Below, piece by piece: positions 24,625 to 34,353 of a DNA stretch of 64,000 bases. A program made the position numbers and the translations under genes. Source of the DNA: Trametes villosa (taxonomy: Eukaryota > Basidiomycota > Agaricomycetes > Polyporales > Polyporaceae); assembly GCA_002964805.2 (NCBI GenBank), contig PUDQ02000003.1, positions 1,922,001 to 1,986,000 of the forward strand. Reading direction: 5' to 3'. The notes beneath the pieces were generated by a model. That model was given only the letters and a program-made list of their open reading frames with translations. It did no database searches and was not told the DNA's origin. Position 1 is the first letter of the stretch. Each line of letters starts with the position of its first letter.

Positions 24625-27136
24625 ATGTCTCAAGTAGCCAAGATTTCCCGACGAGGGAGCATCGCAAAGGATGCCGTGGAGACCATTGAAGAAATAGTGC
24701 CATCAGAGAAGGGGACCAGCCAATACGGCACAGACGACCGGAACTCCCCACCAGTCCTCACCGCGGAAGAGGAGAGACGGCTATGGAGGAAGATCGACCT
24801 ACGTCTTCTACCGATTTTGATCATCATGTATCTGGTGGCCTCTATTGACAGAAGCAATATCGGTGAGCGTCCTACCAGATATCCTGTTTATGTGTACGCT
24901 CAACTACGCGTCGAGGCAACGCGAAGCTTCAAGGGCTGCTCACCGAGTTGAACCTTACCGGAAACCAGTATAATGTGGCTTTGGTGAGCTTCAATTTTAC
25001 TCTGTTTGCGGAACTCTAACTCAGCCGTCATTGCAGACCATGTATTTCGTCGTACGTGCTTTTCTTTGCCCTGCAATAGTCGCAATGGCTCAATCTCGAA
25101 CTGTGTGCTGTCTCGACAGTCTTACACGCTGTGCACTGTGCCATCAAAGTACATCTTCCCTCTAAAGACGGTCGCAGTGTCTTTGTTCAACTCTATCTCC
25201 CCGGTAGCATGCTGCTCAAGAAGCTCCGTCCGTCAAGATGGCTACCCGGAATCGCAGTCAGTCCTCTACCGTTCCACGCTGTCCTGGACGTTGACTGACA
25301 TATGGCCAGCTCGCGTGGGGCATTATTGCGTGCGTCCCATCTACTACGAGAGGATTCCTCCACTGACATTTATCGCCACTAAGTACGCTCATGGGTCTCG
25401 TCAAGACGTTCGTCAGGCTAGATATCCTCTACGACGCCGCCTGACGCAGACAATTTTTTTAGATTCTCTCAGCTCGTCGGAGTGCGCGTCTGCCTCGGGA
25501 TCGCGGAGGCGGGCTTGCCGCCTGGCGTCTTCTACTAGTACGTCTACCTGGCTCTATCTCGGTTGACAACGCTTTTCGGGGCTCCGCTCACCAGTGCTCC
25601 AGTATCACGATGTGGTACCCCCGCCACATGGTGCAGTTCCGCGTCGGCCTCTTCTGGGGCGGCGCAACTTTCGCTGGTGCCTTCTCCGGTCTACTGGCGT
25701 TCGCGATCTCGTTCATGTCAGGAACGGCCGGGTTACTCGGCTGGTCATGGATCTTCGTAAGTAGCACCTCTAATGGAATCGGACCACCTGTATGTGACAC
25801 ATTACGCTAGATTATCGAGGGACTCATCACCATTGTCGTCGCGATCGCGGCTTTCTTCAGTAAGTGCATCCGAGTCACTCCCCGAGAGCGTATGCGAGCT
25901 AACGTCGTATACAGTCCTTGTGGACTTCCCGGACACCGCGTCATTCCTCACCCCTGAGGAGCGAGCCTACGTAGTTCATCGAAAGAGTCAGTGATTTGAT
26001 GGCTGCCCCTTTCTGCTCCTCACTGACAAGAACGCACTCGTAGAATATGACAACTCCTCCGTGGGCGAGGAGGAGCACTTCGAGATCCGGCAGCTGTGGG
26101 AGACGCTGTTCAACTGGAAGGTCATCCTATGCTGCCTAATTAACGCTTCCGTCATCACCCCTGGTTTGGAGTGAATTTTCCTCTGGTACGGCGCTATCTG
26201 ACGAAGGCATGTACACAGTATATGGCATCACTCTGTTCCTTCCGTGAGTGCGCATTCCCGAACCATGCTCGAGTCTACTCACCTCGACTCTCCCTAGATC
26301 CATCATTAATGGGTAAGACACGCTGGACCGTACCCGCCGCACACGCATACTGATGCAAAGCTACAAGGTTCGGCTTCAATACCGTCATCTCTCAACTCCT
26401 TTCGGTTCCCCCATACGTCGTCGCCAGTCAGCTCACCTTCCCTCTCTCCGGCGTGCGTACCAGAAAGCACTGACAGCCTTCCACCGCGGCACAGCTGCGA
26501 CCGTAGTCGCATGGTCGAAATGGTCCGACATCCACCAAAAACGCTCGCCCTCGATCTTCGCAGGCCTCGTCTTCTGCCTCGTCGGCTTCGCCATCAACGC
26601 CTCCAACGTTCCCGCAGGGGTGCGCTACTTTGGCACGTTCCTCGTCGTCGCGGGGAGCTACGCTGGGTTCCCCGGGAATGTCTCCTGGTACGTTCGCATG
26701 TACCTCACTCCGAAAACGCGCAGCTGACAAGACGATGCTGTCAGGATGGGAAACAACACCGTAGGGCACTACAGGCGCGCGATCGCCATCGGGATGCAAG
26801 TCATGTTTGCGAACGCCGGAGGCGCGATCGCGTGCAACATCTATCGCGTCGAGGACGCGCCACGCTACCTCCTCGGACGTACGTCTCCCCCCTCCTCTCC
26901 ATCTGCTCAAATGAGGCTGACGGCATCGTGCGCGTGCCTTAGACGCGGTCGAGCTAGGGTTCGTGTGCATGGGCATGACGCTGCTCCCCATCATGGTGCT
27001 CACATACACGCGCGCGAACGCACGGTGGGACGCACGGCAGCGCGAGATGGAGGAGCGCGGCGAGAAGATCGAATATACGACAGAGGAGCTACGGAAGATG
27101 GGGAACCAGGCGCCCGACTTCAGATACACGTTGTGA
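24625..27136 (+). CDS. ACS-family MFS permease D, the divergent paralog
   Basis: Fourth ACS-type permease. The N-terminus MSQVAKISRRGSIAKDAVET leads to EEERRLWRKIDLRLLPILII and then SIDRSNIG, where A and B read YLDRGNIG and C YIDRGNVG. The 15-base exon is at 25037-25051 (TMYFV), followed by SYTLCTVPSN and LLKKLRPSRWLPG. Helix 4-5 is VRVCLGIAEAGLPPGVFYY, departing from the AESGMSPGIYYL of A and C. Other landmarks are MWYPRHMVQFRVGLFWGGAT, LVDFPDTASFLTPEERAY and NTVGHYRRAIAIGMQVMF. The C-terminus is NQAPDFRYTL. One donor is GTTCGT. The substitutions in helix 1 and helices 4-5 suggest a different substrate. The last 21 bases of this gene were copied into the tandem duplication described below. 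Confidence 0.82.
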
Positions 27137-28924
27137 AGGGCTGCGCACCAACAATTCGATTAGCTCGTGGTTCCGGCCAACATCAGGTCTGTGGCACGGT
27201 CTGCTGCACAACATGTCTCCTTGTATCGGCGGACGCTCAGTATACTTTGTATCGCGGGGGAAGGGTAGCCACCGAGCCCTCGTGAGGCCCGTCCAAAGGC
27301 CCACCCGCGAGACGAACGCCCCCGTCGAGCGCGTGCGCCGCAAAGCGCTCCTCCAGCCTCCGATCATGAGACCCCCCTTCATCGCGTGCAGCTTGCATGC
27401 CCGGTGCGCTTGCCGGCAACGCGGTACCCTGTTTCTTGCGAGTGGGTGGCGTTCCAAGCCCCGTCGGAGGAACGGGGCTGGGAGTGTGTTCCCCAACTTG
27501 CACAGATACCGACGCTCCTGCAAAGCTCGACCCCGACGAGCCACTGACAGCAGATGAAGTCTCCGTGTCCATCGAAGGAAGCGTGCTCTGGCTAATCAGG
27601 GCTTTTGTGGAGATTGGTCGCTGTGCGGGTCCCGCGAGGATGAATGCACTCGGGTTGTCTGGAAGCCGAAGTACCCAGTCAGCACGATTCCAGAGACATG
27701 TCGTCGCCTTCTGCGACGCTCTTACCCATTGCTTGCCTACTCCCCCCTTCATGACTTTTCCGACTTCGGGTCCATAGCACCAGGGCGAGCACCGCAACGG
27801 ATACGATGGCCGCCGCGATAGCGATCCCCGCGAGAGCCCCCGTGCTCAGCGCTGGCTTATCATGGGCTGCTGGGTCTGGCTTGCCATTGGTCGCTTCGTC
27901 GACCAAACAACTATCGGTCCCCGGTCCCACAATGAAGGCGTTCGAGGATGCGTCCGCCCCAGCGGCATCTTTCCCGACCACTTCCAGCGTGGCCCCCACG
28001 CTGGCGTTTGCGACCCACGTGACGGAGGTGTCGGAAAGCAAGGTGAACTGTGCCAGGACTCGCTGGCCCAACAAGGTGCGGACGGTGATGTTGTAGGGCG
28101 GCGTTCCGCCCTCCCAGCTGATTTGGGTGGGCGAGCATTCGGCGGGGAGCAGGATGGTGTCGATGTCGAAGTCTGTCGCCATGGCGTCCAAGTTTCGGGG
28201 ATGCGTGCACGACTTGATCCTGCAAGCCCGTTGGGCAATTCGTCGCCTGCAACTGAGGGGGCGCGCACTAGAACCGGTGCTCAATGGCGGGATTTGAGCG
28301 GGTGGCCGAACCCGAGGCAAAGGAGTGGGCAGATCTACGTTCCTAGGCTATAACCCATTGTGAATACATGTTACAGAGCAGAGACAGATACACTCACGAG
28401 GCTCACTGGGAAAACAACAAAAGCGGCGCGCCAGCGCGACTGAAAAGGCGGACTCTCAGCGGAGGGGAGATGAGGAAAGGTCGGGCATTCGCGATGGTTT
28501 CAGAGAATCTGGTATATAGCGGTCGACTAGGAGATATCACAAAATCGCCTTTCTCCTGCGGGTTCTAAACTTAATGCATCTAACTGTCACTCACCTAGAG
28601 GATGGACAGCCTACAGAGAAAGGTTCTGTGGATGGGATCGTATGCCCAGTAGCAAAGACCGCAGCTTCACCGATGTCTTGTTATGTTTCTCAAACTTTCT
28701 GGGTCTTCGGCGTGATATCTGGTACCTTAGCGGCAGTGCGCAGAAGATGCTTAGGAAGGGGGGCTGGCCGTACGGCTCAGTCCGGCGTAGCGTAACCTAG
28801 GTCATGCAAATAAGTGATAGGCTTACAACGGCCGTATAAGTTAGTCGTACGAGGAATAGTGCGCACCTGACGGGCCACACGCTCAGGCTGCATATCATGT
28901 CGCAGGAGTCGCACACTTCGCCGC
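27116..28924. repeat. Tandem duplication unit 1 (contains gene E)
   Basis: Starts within the last codons of permease D and ends within a diverged copy of the last codons of the bL28m gene (about 28890-28924). Between these lie gene E and its upstream region. The same order recurs in the next 1.9 kb. Shared stretches include the 30 bases at 27116-27145 (again at 28926-28955), the upstream block near 28400-28640 (again near 30110-30345) and 28790-28890 (again 30705-30790). Confidence 0.8.
27237..28182 (-). CDS. Single-pass membrane protein E (basidiomycete TM protein, copy 1)
   Basis: Unnamed family. The ATG at 28182 begins MATDFDIDTILLPAEC, then the ectodomain motif ISWEGGTPPYNITV, N-glycosylation sequons (NIT, NAS), DTSVTWVANASVG and a second Cys in GTDSCLVDEA. 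One transmembrane helix follows (ALAGIAIAAAIVSVAVLALV) with a basic stop-transfer WTRSRKS. An intron of about 65 bases after QAMG joins to a Ser/Gly/Pro-rich cytosolic tail. The tail ends HALDGGVRLAGGPLDG and TLPPRYKVY. No cleavable signal peptide is visible before the ectodomain, so a type III topology is likely. The gene converges on permease D with 100 bases between stop codons. Its neighbour F is a tandem copy. Function unknown. Confidence 0.72.
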
Positions 28925-30831
28925 TGCGACTTCAGATACACGTTGTGAAGGGCTGCGTCAGTATCAATGGATATGCTCACGTTCAGTATCACTTGGATAG
29001 AGGGAGTGAGAATGCTGCATGGTCAATACACCCTGTATGGTGGGGGAAGCGTAGTCTCCGAGCCGTCGTCAGATACATCCAAAGGCCCGCCCGCGAGACG
29101 AACACCGCCATCGAGTGCATGCGCCCGAACGCGCCCCTCGGACCTTCGACCACCAGAACCGCTTTCCCCGCGTGCAGCCTGGGCACCTGGCCCTCCCGCG
29201 GGCGACCCAGCGCTCTGTTTGTTGGGTGGCGCTCTGAGCTCGGCCTGAGGAGCGGGGCGAGGAGTGTATTCCCCAACTTGCCCAGACACCGACTCTCCTG
29301 CGAGGCTTGAACTCGACGAGCCGGCGAACGGAGCCTCGGTGTCCATCGAAGGAAGCTCGCGCTGGCTCATTAGAGCTTTCGTGGAGAGTGGCGGCTGCGC
29401 GGGCGCGAGGGTAGACGCGTTCAGGTCGACTGAAAACCCAGGCGTCAGGTCAGCGTGCATGCAGAAACGTCCAAGTGTAGAAAGCTGCGCGACGTACCCA
29501 TCGCCTGCCTGCGCCAGTCTCCGCGACGCCTCCGTCTTCGCAGGCACAGAACCAAGACGCAAACAACAACGAGCACGACCGCCCCCGCGACAGCGATCCC
29601 CGCGATAGCTCCTGGGCTCAACGCCTGGTTGCCATGCGCGGCCGCGTCTTGCAAACAGCTGTCGCTCCCCGGACCCATGATGAAGATGTCCGAGTTCGCC
29701 TGAGCGCCGGCGGTGTCTGTCCCGAACACGGCTACCGGGGATCCTGCGCTGACGTTGGCGACCCAGGTGACGGAGGTGTTGGAGAGGGAAGGGTATTCTG
29801 CGAGGATTTTTTGGTAGTAGGTGCCTACAGTGATGTGGTAGGGCGGCGTCCCCCCCTCCCAGTTGAGTTGGACGTGCGAGCATTGGGCAGGGAGCAAGGG
29901 TGTGTCGATATGGAACGGCGTTGAGGCAGCAGACATGTTGTCGATAAGGTGGGGAGGTAGTCAGTCTGGGCGAGGTTGTCGTTGACAGAGACGAAAACGG
30001 CCTCTAGTAGAATCGACGCGGGCTTGAAGAGAACAAAGATGCTGGAAGATAAACGGACGCCCCTTCAGAATCATGAGCCATACATACGAGGCGGGTGGTG
30101 CATTGCATAGGCTGCACTCACTAGAGCGGCGCACTAGAGGTAGAGCGCCAGCGCGACCTAGAGGGAAAAGCTCAGCCAGGAGGGGCGACGGAGAAAGACC
30201 GAACGCCTGCAGTAGCCCCGGCGAACCTGGTATAAGGCGGGTGACTACGATGTCACGACGGCATCACCTTCCCACTGCGGTTTCTACAACTTATTGCATC
30301 CACCTGTCACTCGCTTAAGAATGCATAGCATACGAAGGGAGGTTCTGCAGGTGTGATCATGAGTTGAGCAGCGAAGATCGACGCCTTACCGCTGTCTGTC
30401 CGCCCGATGACTTACGGTGTTTTGCGGACTATTGGGATCTTTGGCGCGGCATCTGCCCAACGTTAGTGCATAAAACGCCTAGACGAGGACCACTGAGGTG
30501 TTCCGCGGTACGACTGGGAGCCCTAGAACAGAAAACTCTGGGGGTCCCTCTTTTTCAAGTGATGTAGCTGAACGGATGCGGTGGTATGGTGTTGCGTATT
30601 ATGGCCGGTGCTCTGGCCTGAACGGCCAGCGAGCGTATTATACAGAGGAATAGATGTGCGCGCCATGTAGGGGTGGGGCTGGCGCTACGACCCAGCAGGG
30701 CGTGATATAACCTGGGTCATGCGCGTGGGTGATGAGCTTACAGCGACCGTGCAATTCAGTCGTACGAGGAATGGTGCGCACCTGACAATTATACGCCATA
30801 TATCATGCCGCAGGAGTTGCCACCTCCGCTG
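28925..30831. repeat. Tandem duplication unit 2 (contains gene F)
   Basis: Begins with a 30-base copy of the permease D gene end (28926-28955, containing the codons for FRYTL and its stop) and runs into the real C-terminal codons of the bL28m gene near 30803-30831. The order (permease tail, membrane-protein gene, upstream block, ribosomal-protein tail) is the same as in unit 1, so the units are head-to-tail. Confidence 0.8.
29023..29936 (-). CDS. Single-pass membrane protein F (tandem copy of E)
   Basis: Paralog of E with the same two-exon layout. It starts MSAASTPFHIDTPLLPAQC, then LNWEGGTPPYHITV, DTAGAQANSDIFIMGPG and a Cys in GSDSCLQDAA. One transmembrane helix (AIAGIAVAGAVVLVVVCVLV) is followed by a run of arginines. 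The intron again interrupts after QAMG and is removed to give VDLNASTLAPAQPPLSTKAL. The cytosolic tail keeps MDTEAPFAGSSSSSLAG, HALDGGVRLAGGPLDV and a C-terminal TLPPPYRVY. That ending has a perfect PPxY motif, a known ligand of WW domains such as those of Rsp5/NEDD4 ubiquitin ligases; E has PPRY at the same place. No signal peptide seen. Function unknown. Confidence 0.72.
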
Positions 30832-31213
30832 CAGCTTGCCTCTCCCTGATGAGCACCCGCAACCGCATGCCCTCCCATCCAAGAATGTCCGGCTTCATGT
30901 TCAGCAGGTACTTGTCGATGTTACCGTGCTATATCCCGGGTTAAGAGGTTGGCTCACTACCCTGTCTAAAGACGCGACGCACCTTCTTGATCGTCTTCAG
31001 GGCCCGTGCAGAGACCTTGAGCCGGATGTACTGCTGCAGGGTGTCGGAGAAGAGGCGTTGGTTGTGGACGTTCGGGAGCCATGTCCGGCGCGTCTTGTGC
31101 TTCGAGTTCGGCACGCTGTTGCCGTACTGCTTCATCTTCCCCTGGAAGAGACCGAGCTGGGAGCGCTTGAACGGCGCGCTGACGACCGCGAAGAGCGGTA
31201 TTGAGGGGAACAT
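30803..31213 (-). CDS. MRPL24: Mitochondrial large-subunit ribosomal protein bL28m
   Basis: Component of the mitochondrial ribosome large subunit, related to bacterial L28. Exon 1 starts MFPSIPLFAVVSAPFKRSQL and has the L28 core GLFQGKMKQYGNSVPNSKHK, RRTWLPNVHNQRLFSD and LKVSARALKTIKK. A GTGCGT...ATAG intron (about 30928-30981) joins to HGNIDKYLLNMKPDILGWEG and MRLRVLIRERQAAAEV, ending PAA at the TGA at 30803-30805. The protein is short, as expected. The IDH gene starts 335 bases away in the opposite direction, so these two mitochondrial-function genes share an upstream region. The last 12 or so codons were copied into the duplication junction near 28.9 kb. Confidence 0.9.
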
Positions 31214-31489
31214 GGCGGGCGGGGACGAGGAGGACGGCGCGCGCGGTGAGTTGTCCGCCGAGCGCTCGCAGGAATTTGGGCGCCAAGCAGGCTTACCGCC
31301 GGGAAATCCACAGCAGGCTATCTGATAAGATAAGATGACTCATCCCACGGCGGGCCATGGCGCAGGCAGATGACTGCCCCCGCTTGCGCTCGCCTGGCAG
31401 ACGTTGATTCGGCCGAGGTTCTCGCAGGTATCTATTATCCCACCGCCAGCCAGCCTGCTCGTCGCCACCCATTTTCTCCCGGCTCGCGC

Positions 31490-31497
31490 TATATAAA
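31490..31497 (+). promoter_or_regulatory. TATA box of the IDH gene
   Basis: The sequence TATATAAA lies 52-59 bases before the IDH start codon. It matches the canonical TATA consensus and the spacing is suitable for a short leader. Confidence 0.6.
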
Positions 31498-31548
31498 CTG
31501 CCAGCACCCGCGCGGCGTGTTCCCCAACGCCCCCTCGCTCTGCCCACC

Positions 31549-33450
31549 ATGTTGTCGCGCTACGTCTCGCGCTCCCTCTCCGGCCGGTATGCTGCTGCCG
31601 CCGCCCAGCGCGGTTTCGCGAGCAGCTCTATCAGGTTGCGTGAGTACAGACAGTTCTAGGTACGCGCACGCTGTAGCTGACCGCCGTGCTGGGGACTTGT
31701 GGGTGTGTGTCGCGCTGCGTTGCACGGTATGGCGTATGCGGGGATGCGTGGGCATGTGCGGGGAAATGATGGACGTGCGCAGAGAACAAGATTGCGGTCC
31801 AGAACCCCGTAGTCGAGCTTGATGGAGACGAGATGACGAGGATCATCTGGAAGAAGATCCGCGAGGAGGTACGCCTGCTACCCGATCGCTTTACGTGCTG
31901 CAGCGCTCACCCCAGGTTGTGCAGTTGATTCTCCCCTACCTGAACCTTGACATCAAGTACTACGACCTTGGCCTGGAGCACCGTGATGCTGTGAGTTCTA
32001 TTCCCGCTCGAAGGCCAAATCCCTCCACCCACCCTGGCCGGGCGTACACCTCTGTGCGCGTAACGAAGCTGACGGGATGACCATGTGCAGACCGACGACA
32101 AGGTCACGGTTGATGCGGCAGAAGCCATCCTGAAGCACAAGGTTGGCATCAAGTGCGCGACGATCACGCCCGACGAGGCGCGCGTGAAGGAGTTCAAGCT
32201 CAAGCAGATGTGGCGGAGTCCGAACGGGACCATCCGTAACATCCTCGGCGGCACCGTCTTCCGCGAGCCCATCGTCCTCGACCGCATCCCCAAGCCCGTG
32301 CCCGGATGGAAGAACCCCATTGTCATTGGCCGTCATGCATTCGGTGACCAGGTGTGTGACTTTGACTTGCGTGGGTTGGGGGCAATGTTTGACTGTTTGA
32401 GAGTAGTACCGTGCGCAGGACTTCCTTGCGCCAGGACCTGGCAAGCTCCAGCTTGTCTACAGCCCCGCCGACGGCGGTGCACCCACCAAAATCGACGTGT
32501 ACGACTTCAAGGGCGCGGGTGTAGCGCTTGCCATGTACAACACTGACGAGGTAAGTCCGCCCGCCGTTTACCGCCAACTCATACTCACGGCCATGCTCTA
32601 GTCCATCCGTGGTTTCGCCCACTCGTCGTTCAAGATGGCGCTTGCGAAGAAGCTGCCTTTGGTAAGTGGAGAAATGTCTGAGCGGTATCAGGGTGCTGAC
32701 CCAGTTTGCTGCAGTTCATGTCGACCAAGAACACCATCCTGAAGAAGTACGATGGTCGCTTCAAGGACATCTTCCAGGAGATCTACGAGAGGTCTGTCCT
32801 CTACCTCGCTATCCACTCAAAGCAGCATTCTGACCCTCCGTGAAGCGAATACAAGTCCGCCTTCGACGCCGCAGGCATCTACTACGAGCACCGGCTGATC
32901 GACGACATGGTCGCGCAAGCCATCAAGTCCTCGGGCGGCTTCGTGTGGGCGTGCAAGAACTACGACGGCGACGTGCAGTCGGACATCCTCGCGCAGGGCT
33001 TCGGCTCGCTGGGCATGATGACGAGCGAGCTGATCACGCCCGCGGGGGACGTGATCGAGAGCGAGGCCGCGCACGGGACGGTGACGCGCCACTACCGCGA
33101 GTGGCAGAAGGGGAACGAGACGTCGACGAACCCGGTCGCGTCGATCTTCGCGTGGACGCGCGGGCTGCTGCACCGCGCGAAGCTCGACGGCAACGACGCG
33201 CTGCGCACGTTCTGCGAGCAGCTCGAGGCCGCGTGCGTGGAGGTGATCGACAAGGACGGCGTGATGACGAAGGACCTCGCGCTGGCCATCCACGGGAAGG
33301 GCATGAAGCGCGAGCACTGGGTCGTGACTGACGTCTACATGGACAAGGTCAACGTAAGTGGTGTCTTCGAACACCTTTGCGGAAGCCTCGCTGACTTTGT
33401 CGTCGCTACAGGACAAGCTCAAGCAGAAGCTCGCCGCTAGCAAGGCGTAA
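31549..33450 (+). CDS. IDP1: Mitochondrial NADP-dependent isocitrate dehydrogenase
   Basis: Converts isocitrate and NADP+ to 2-oxoglutarate, CO2 and NADPH in the mitochondrial matrix. The first exon ([20 protein letters not shown] and RGFASSSIR) is an Arg/Ser/Ala-rich presequence without acidic residues. After an intron of about 150 bases come [31 protein letters not shown] and the substrate-binding stretch [20 protein letters not shown]. Then follow [37 protein letters not shown], the metal-binding [35 protein letters not shown] and [17 protein letters not shown]. These are typical of eukaryotic NADP-IDH. It ends AASKA at 33448-33450. About eight short introns. Complete. It makes 2-oxoglutarate, the co-substrate of the oxygenase family at 22 kb, but a link is not implied. 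Confidence 0.95.
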
Positions 33451-33647
33451 TGATCCGGAATTTGTAACCGGGTTGTCCTAGTCGGTGGTCTTGATTATCG
33501 GCTCATGCTCTGTAGTTGTATGGTTCAGTGTACGCGTCCTCTTGCTTCACCTGCGCTGTCTTTGTGTCTTCCTTGCATCCCCGCTGTGTTCCCACCTTGT
33601 CGATATGGCAACGACCTTGTATTACCGCTACCTTGGCCCTGTATAAC

Positions 33648-33732
33648 GGCCGGCTGGCCTAATGGTTAAGGCGTCAGTTTCCGGTTCTCCGGAATCAGCT
33701 GAAGATTCTGGGTTCGACTCCCAGGTTGGTCG
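33648..33732 (+). tRNA. tRNA-Arg (anticodon CCG), with intron
   Basis: Acceptor GGCCGGC pairs with GTTGGTC using G-U pairs. The D arm is GCCTAATGGTTAAGGC, the anticodon stem TCAGT/GCTGA and the T arm CTGGGTTCGACTCCCAG. The loop reads TTCCGG, so the anticodon is CCG. A short intron of about 12 bases (TTCTCCGGAATC) starts one base 3' of the anticodon, as in nuclear tRNA genes. Box A and box B elements are in place. Confidence 0.88.
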
Positions 33733-33739
33733 TCCACCT

Positions 33740-33818
33740 GCCCGCTTAGCTCAGTGGTAGAGCGCGCCACTTGTATCATGCAATGGTGAGGTCACTCGTT
33801 CAAACCGGGTAGTGGGCA
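33740..33818 (+). tRNA. tRNA-Thr (anticodon TGT), with short intron
   Basis: Acceptor GCCCGCT pairs with AGTGGGC. The D arm is GCTCAGTGGTAGAGC, the anticodon stem CGCCA/TGGTG and the T arm ACTCGTTCAAACCGGGT. The loop CTTGTA gives anticodon TGT, and an intron of about 7 bases follows the purine at position 37. It begins only eight bases after the end of the tRNA-Arg gene. Confidence 0.88.
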
Positions 33819-33824
33819 CGTTTC

Positions 33825-33902
33825 GGCGCTATAGTGTAGTGGTTATCACTTGGGATTCTGAAGAGTGTTCCCAAGACCCAGGTTCGATCCCTGGTAGCGC
33901 CT
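33825..33902 (+). tRNA. tRNA-Gln (anticodon CTG), with short intron
   Basis: Acceptor GGCGCTA pairs perfectly with TAGCGCC. The D arm is GTGTAGTGGTTATCAC, the anticodon stem TGGGA/TCCCA and the T arm CCAGGTTCGATCCCTGG. The loop TTCTGA gives anticodon CTG for glutamine. Six to seven extra bases (AGAGTG) follow position 37. It starts six bases after the tRNA-Thr gene. Confidence 0.88.
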
Positions 33903-34353
33903 ACTTTTTATCCCTTGGACCCACAGAGTCGTCGCCCGTCGTGGCGTTGTGCTGCGAGGAACTTATTTTGGTGGATATTGGAGGCCGGACTGCCACCGCG
34001 GGTCCGAGTAGCGAGCGGGGTCGGGCGGTGTGGCTGTGACGTGGGAGCGCGGGTGCAGTTGCGGGAGGCCGGATATGGACAGGCGCCGTCCCAGAGGGGC
34101 AATAGGGTGGCGGGGATTCACGTATCAGAGCCGGCTTTTGATGTGCGTTCAATGAGGAAGAGCACTTTCCTACCCAACGGCCATGCCCCGGCCTGCTGCC
34201 CCAGCCCGTCCTCACCGCTCCCCACGACGCCGAGCACCATAGCCTGCCCCCTCTCTCCCCCGACCCCTGTCCCTCCTCCCCTCCCCTCACGCCGATTCTC
34301 CCGCCGACGCGCCCCCTCCCACGACTGCGGCGACGAAGACGAAGACAGCGACG

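Noticed and set aside
28926..28955. Fragment of a fifth MFS permease
   Set aside because: Only the last codons of permease D are present, with no upstream exons; explained as the edge of the tandem duplication.
32817..33443. 208-codon minus-strand frame
   Set aside because: Complement of the IDH exons; the sense strand matches NADP-IDH throughout.
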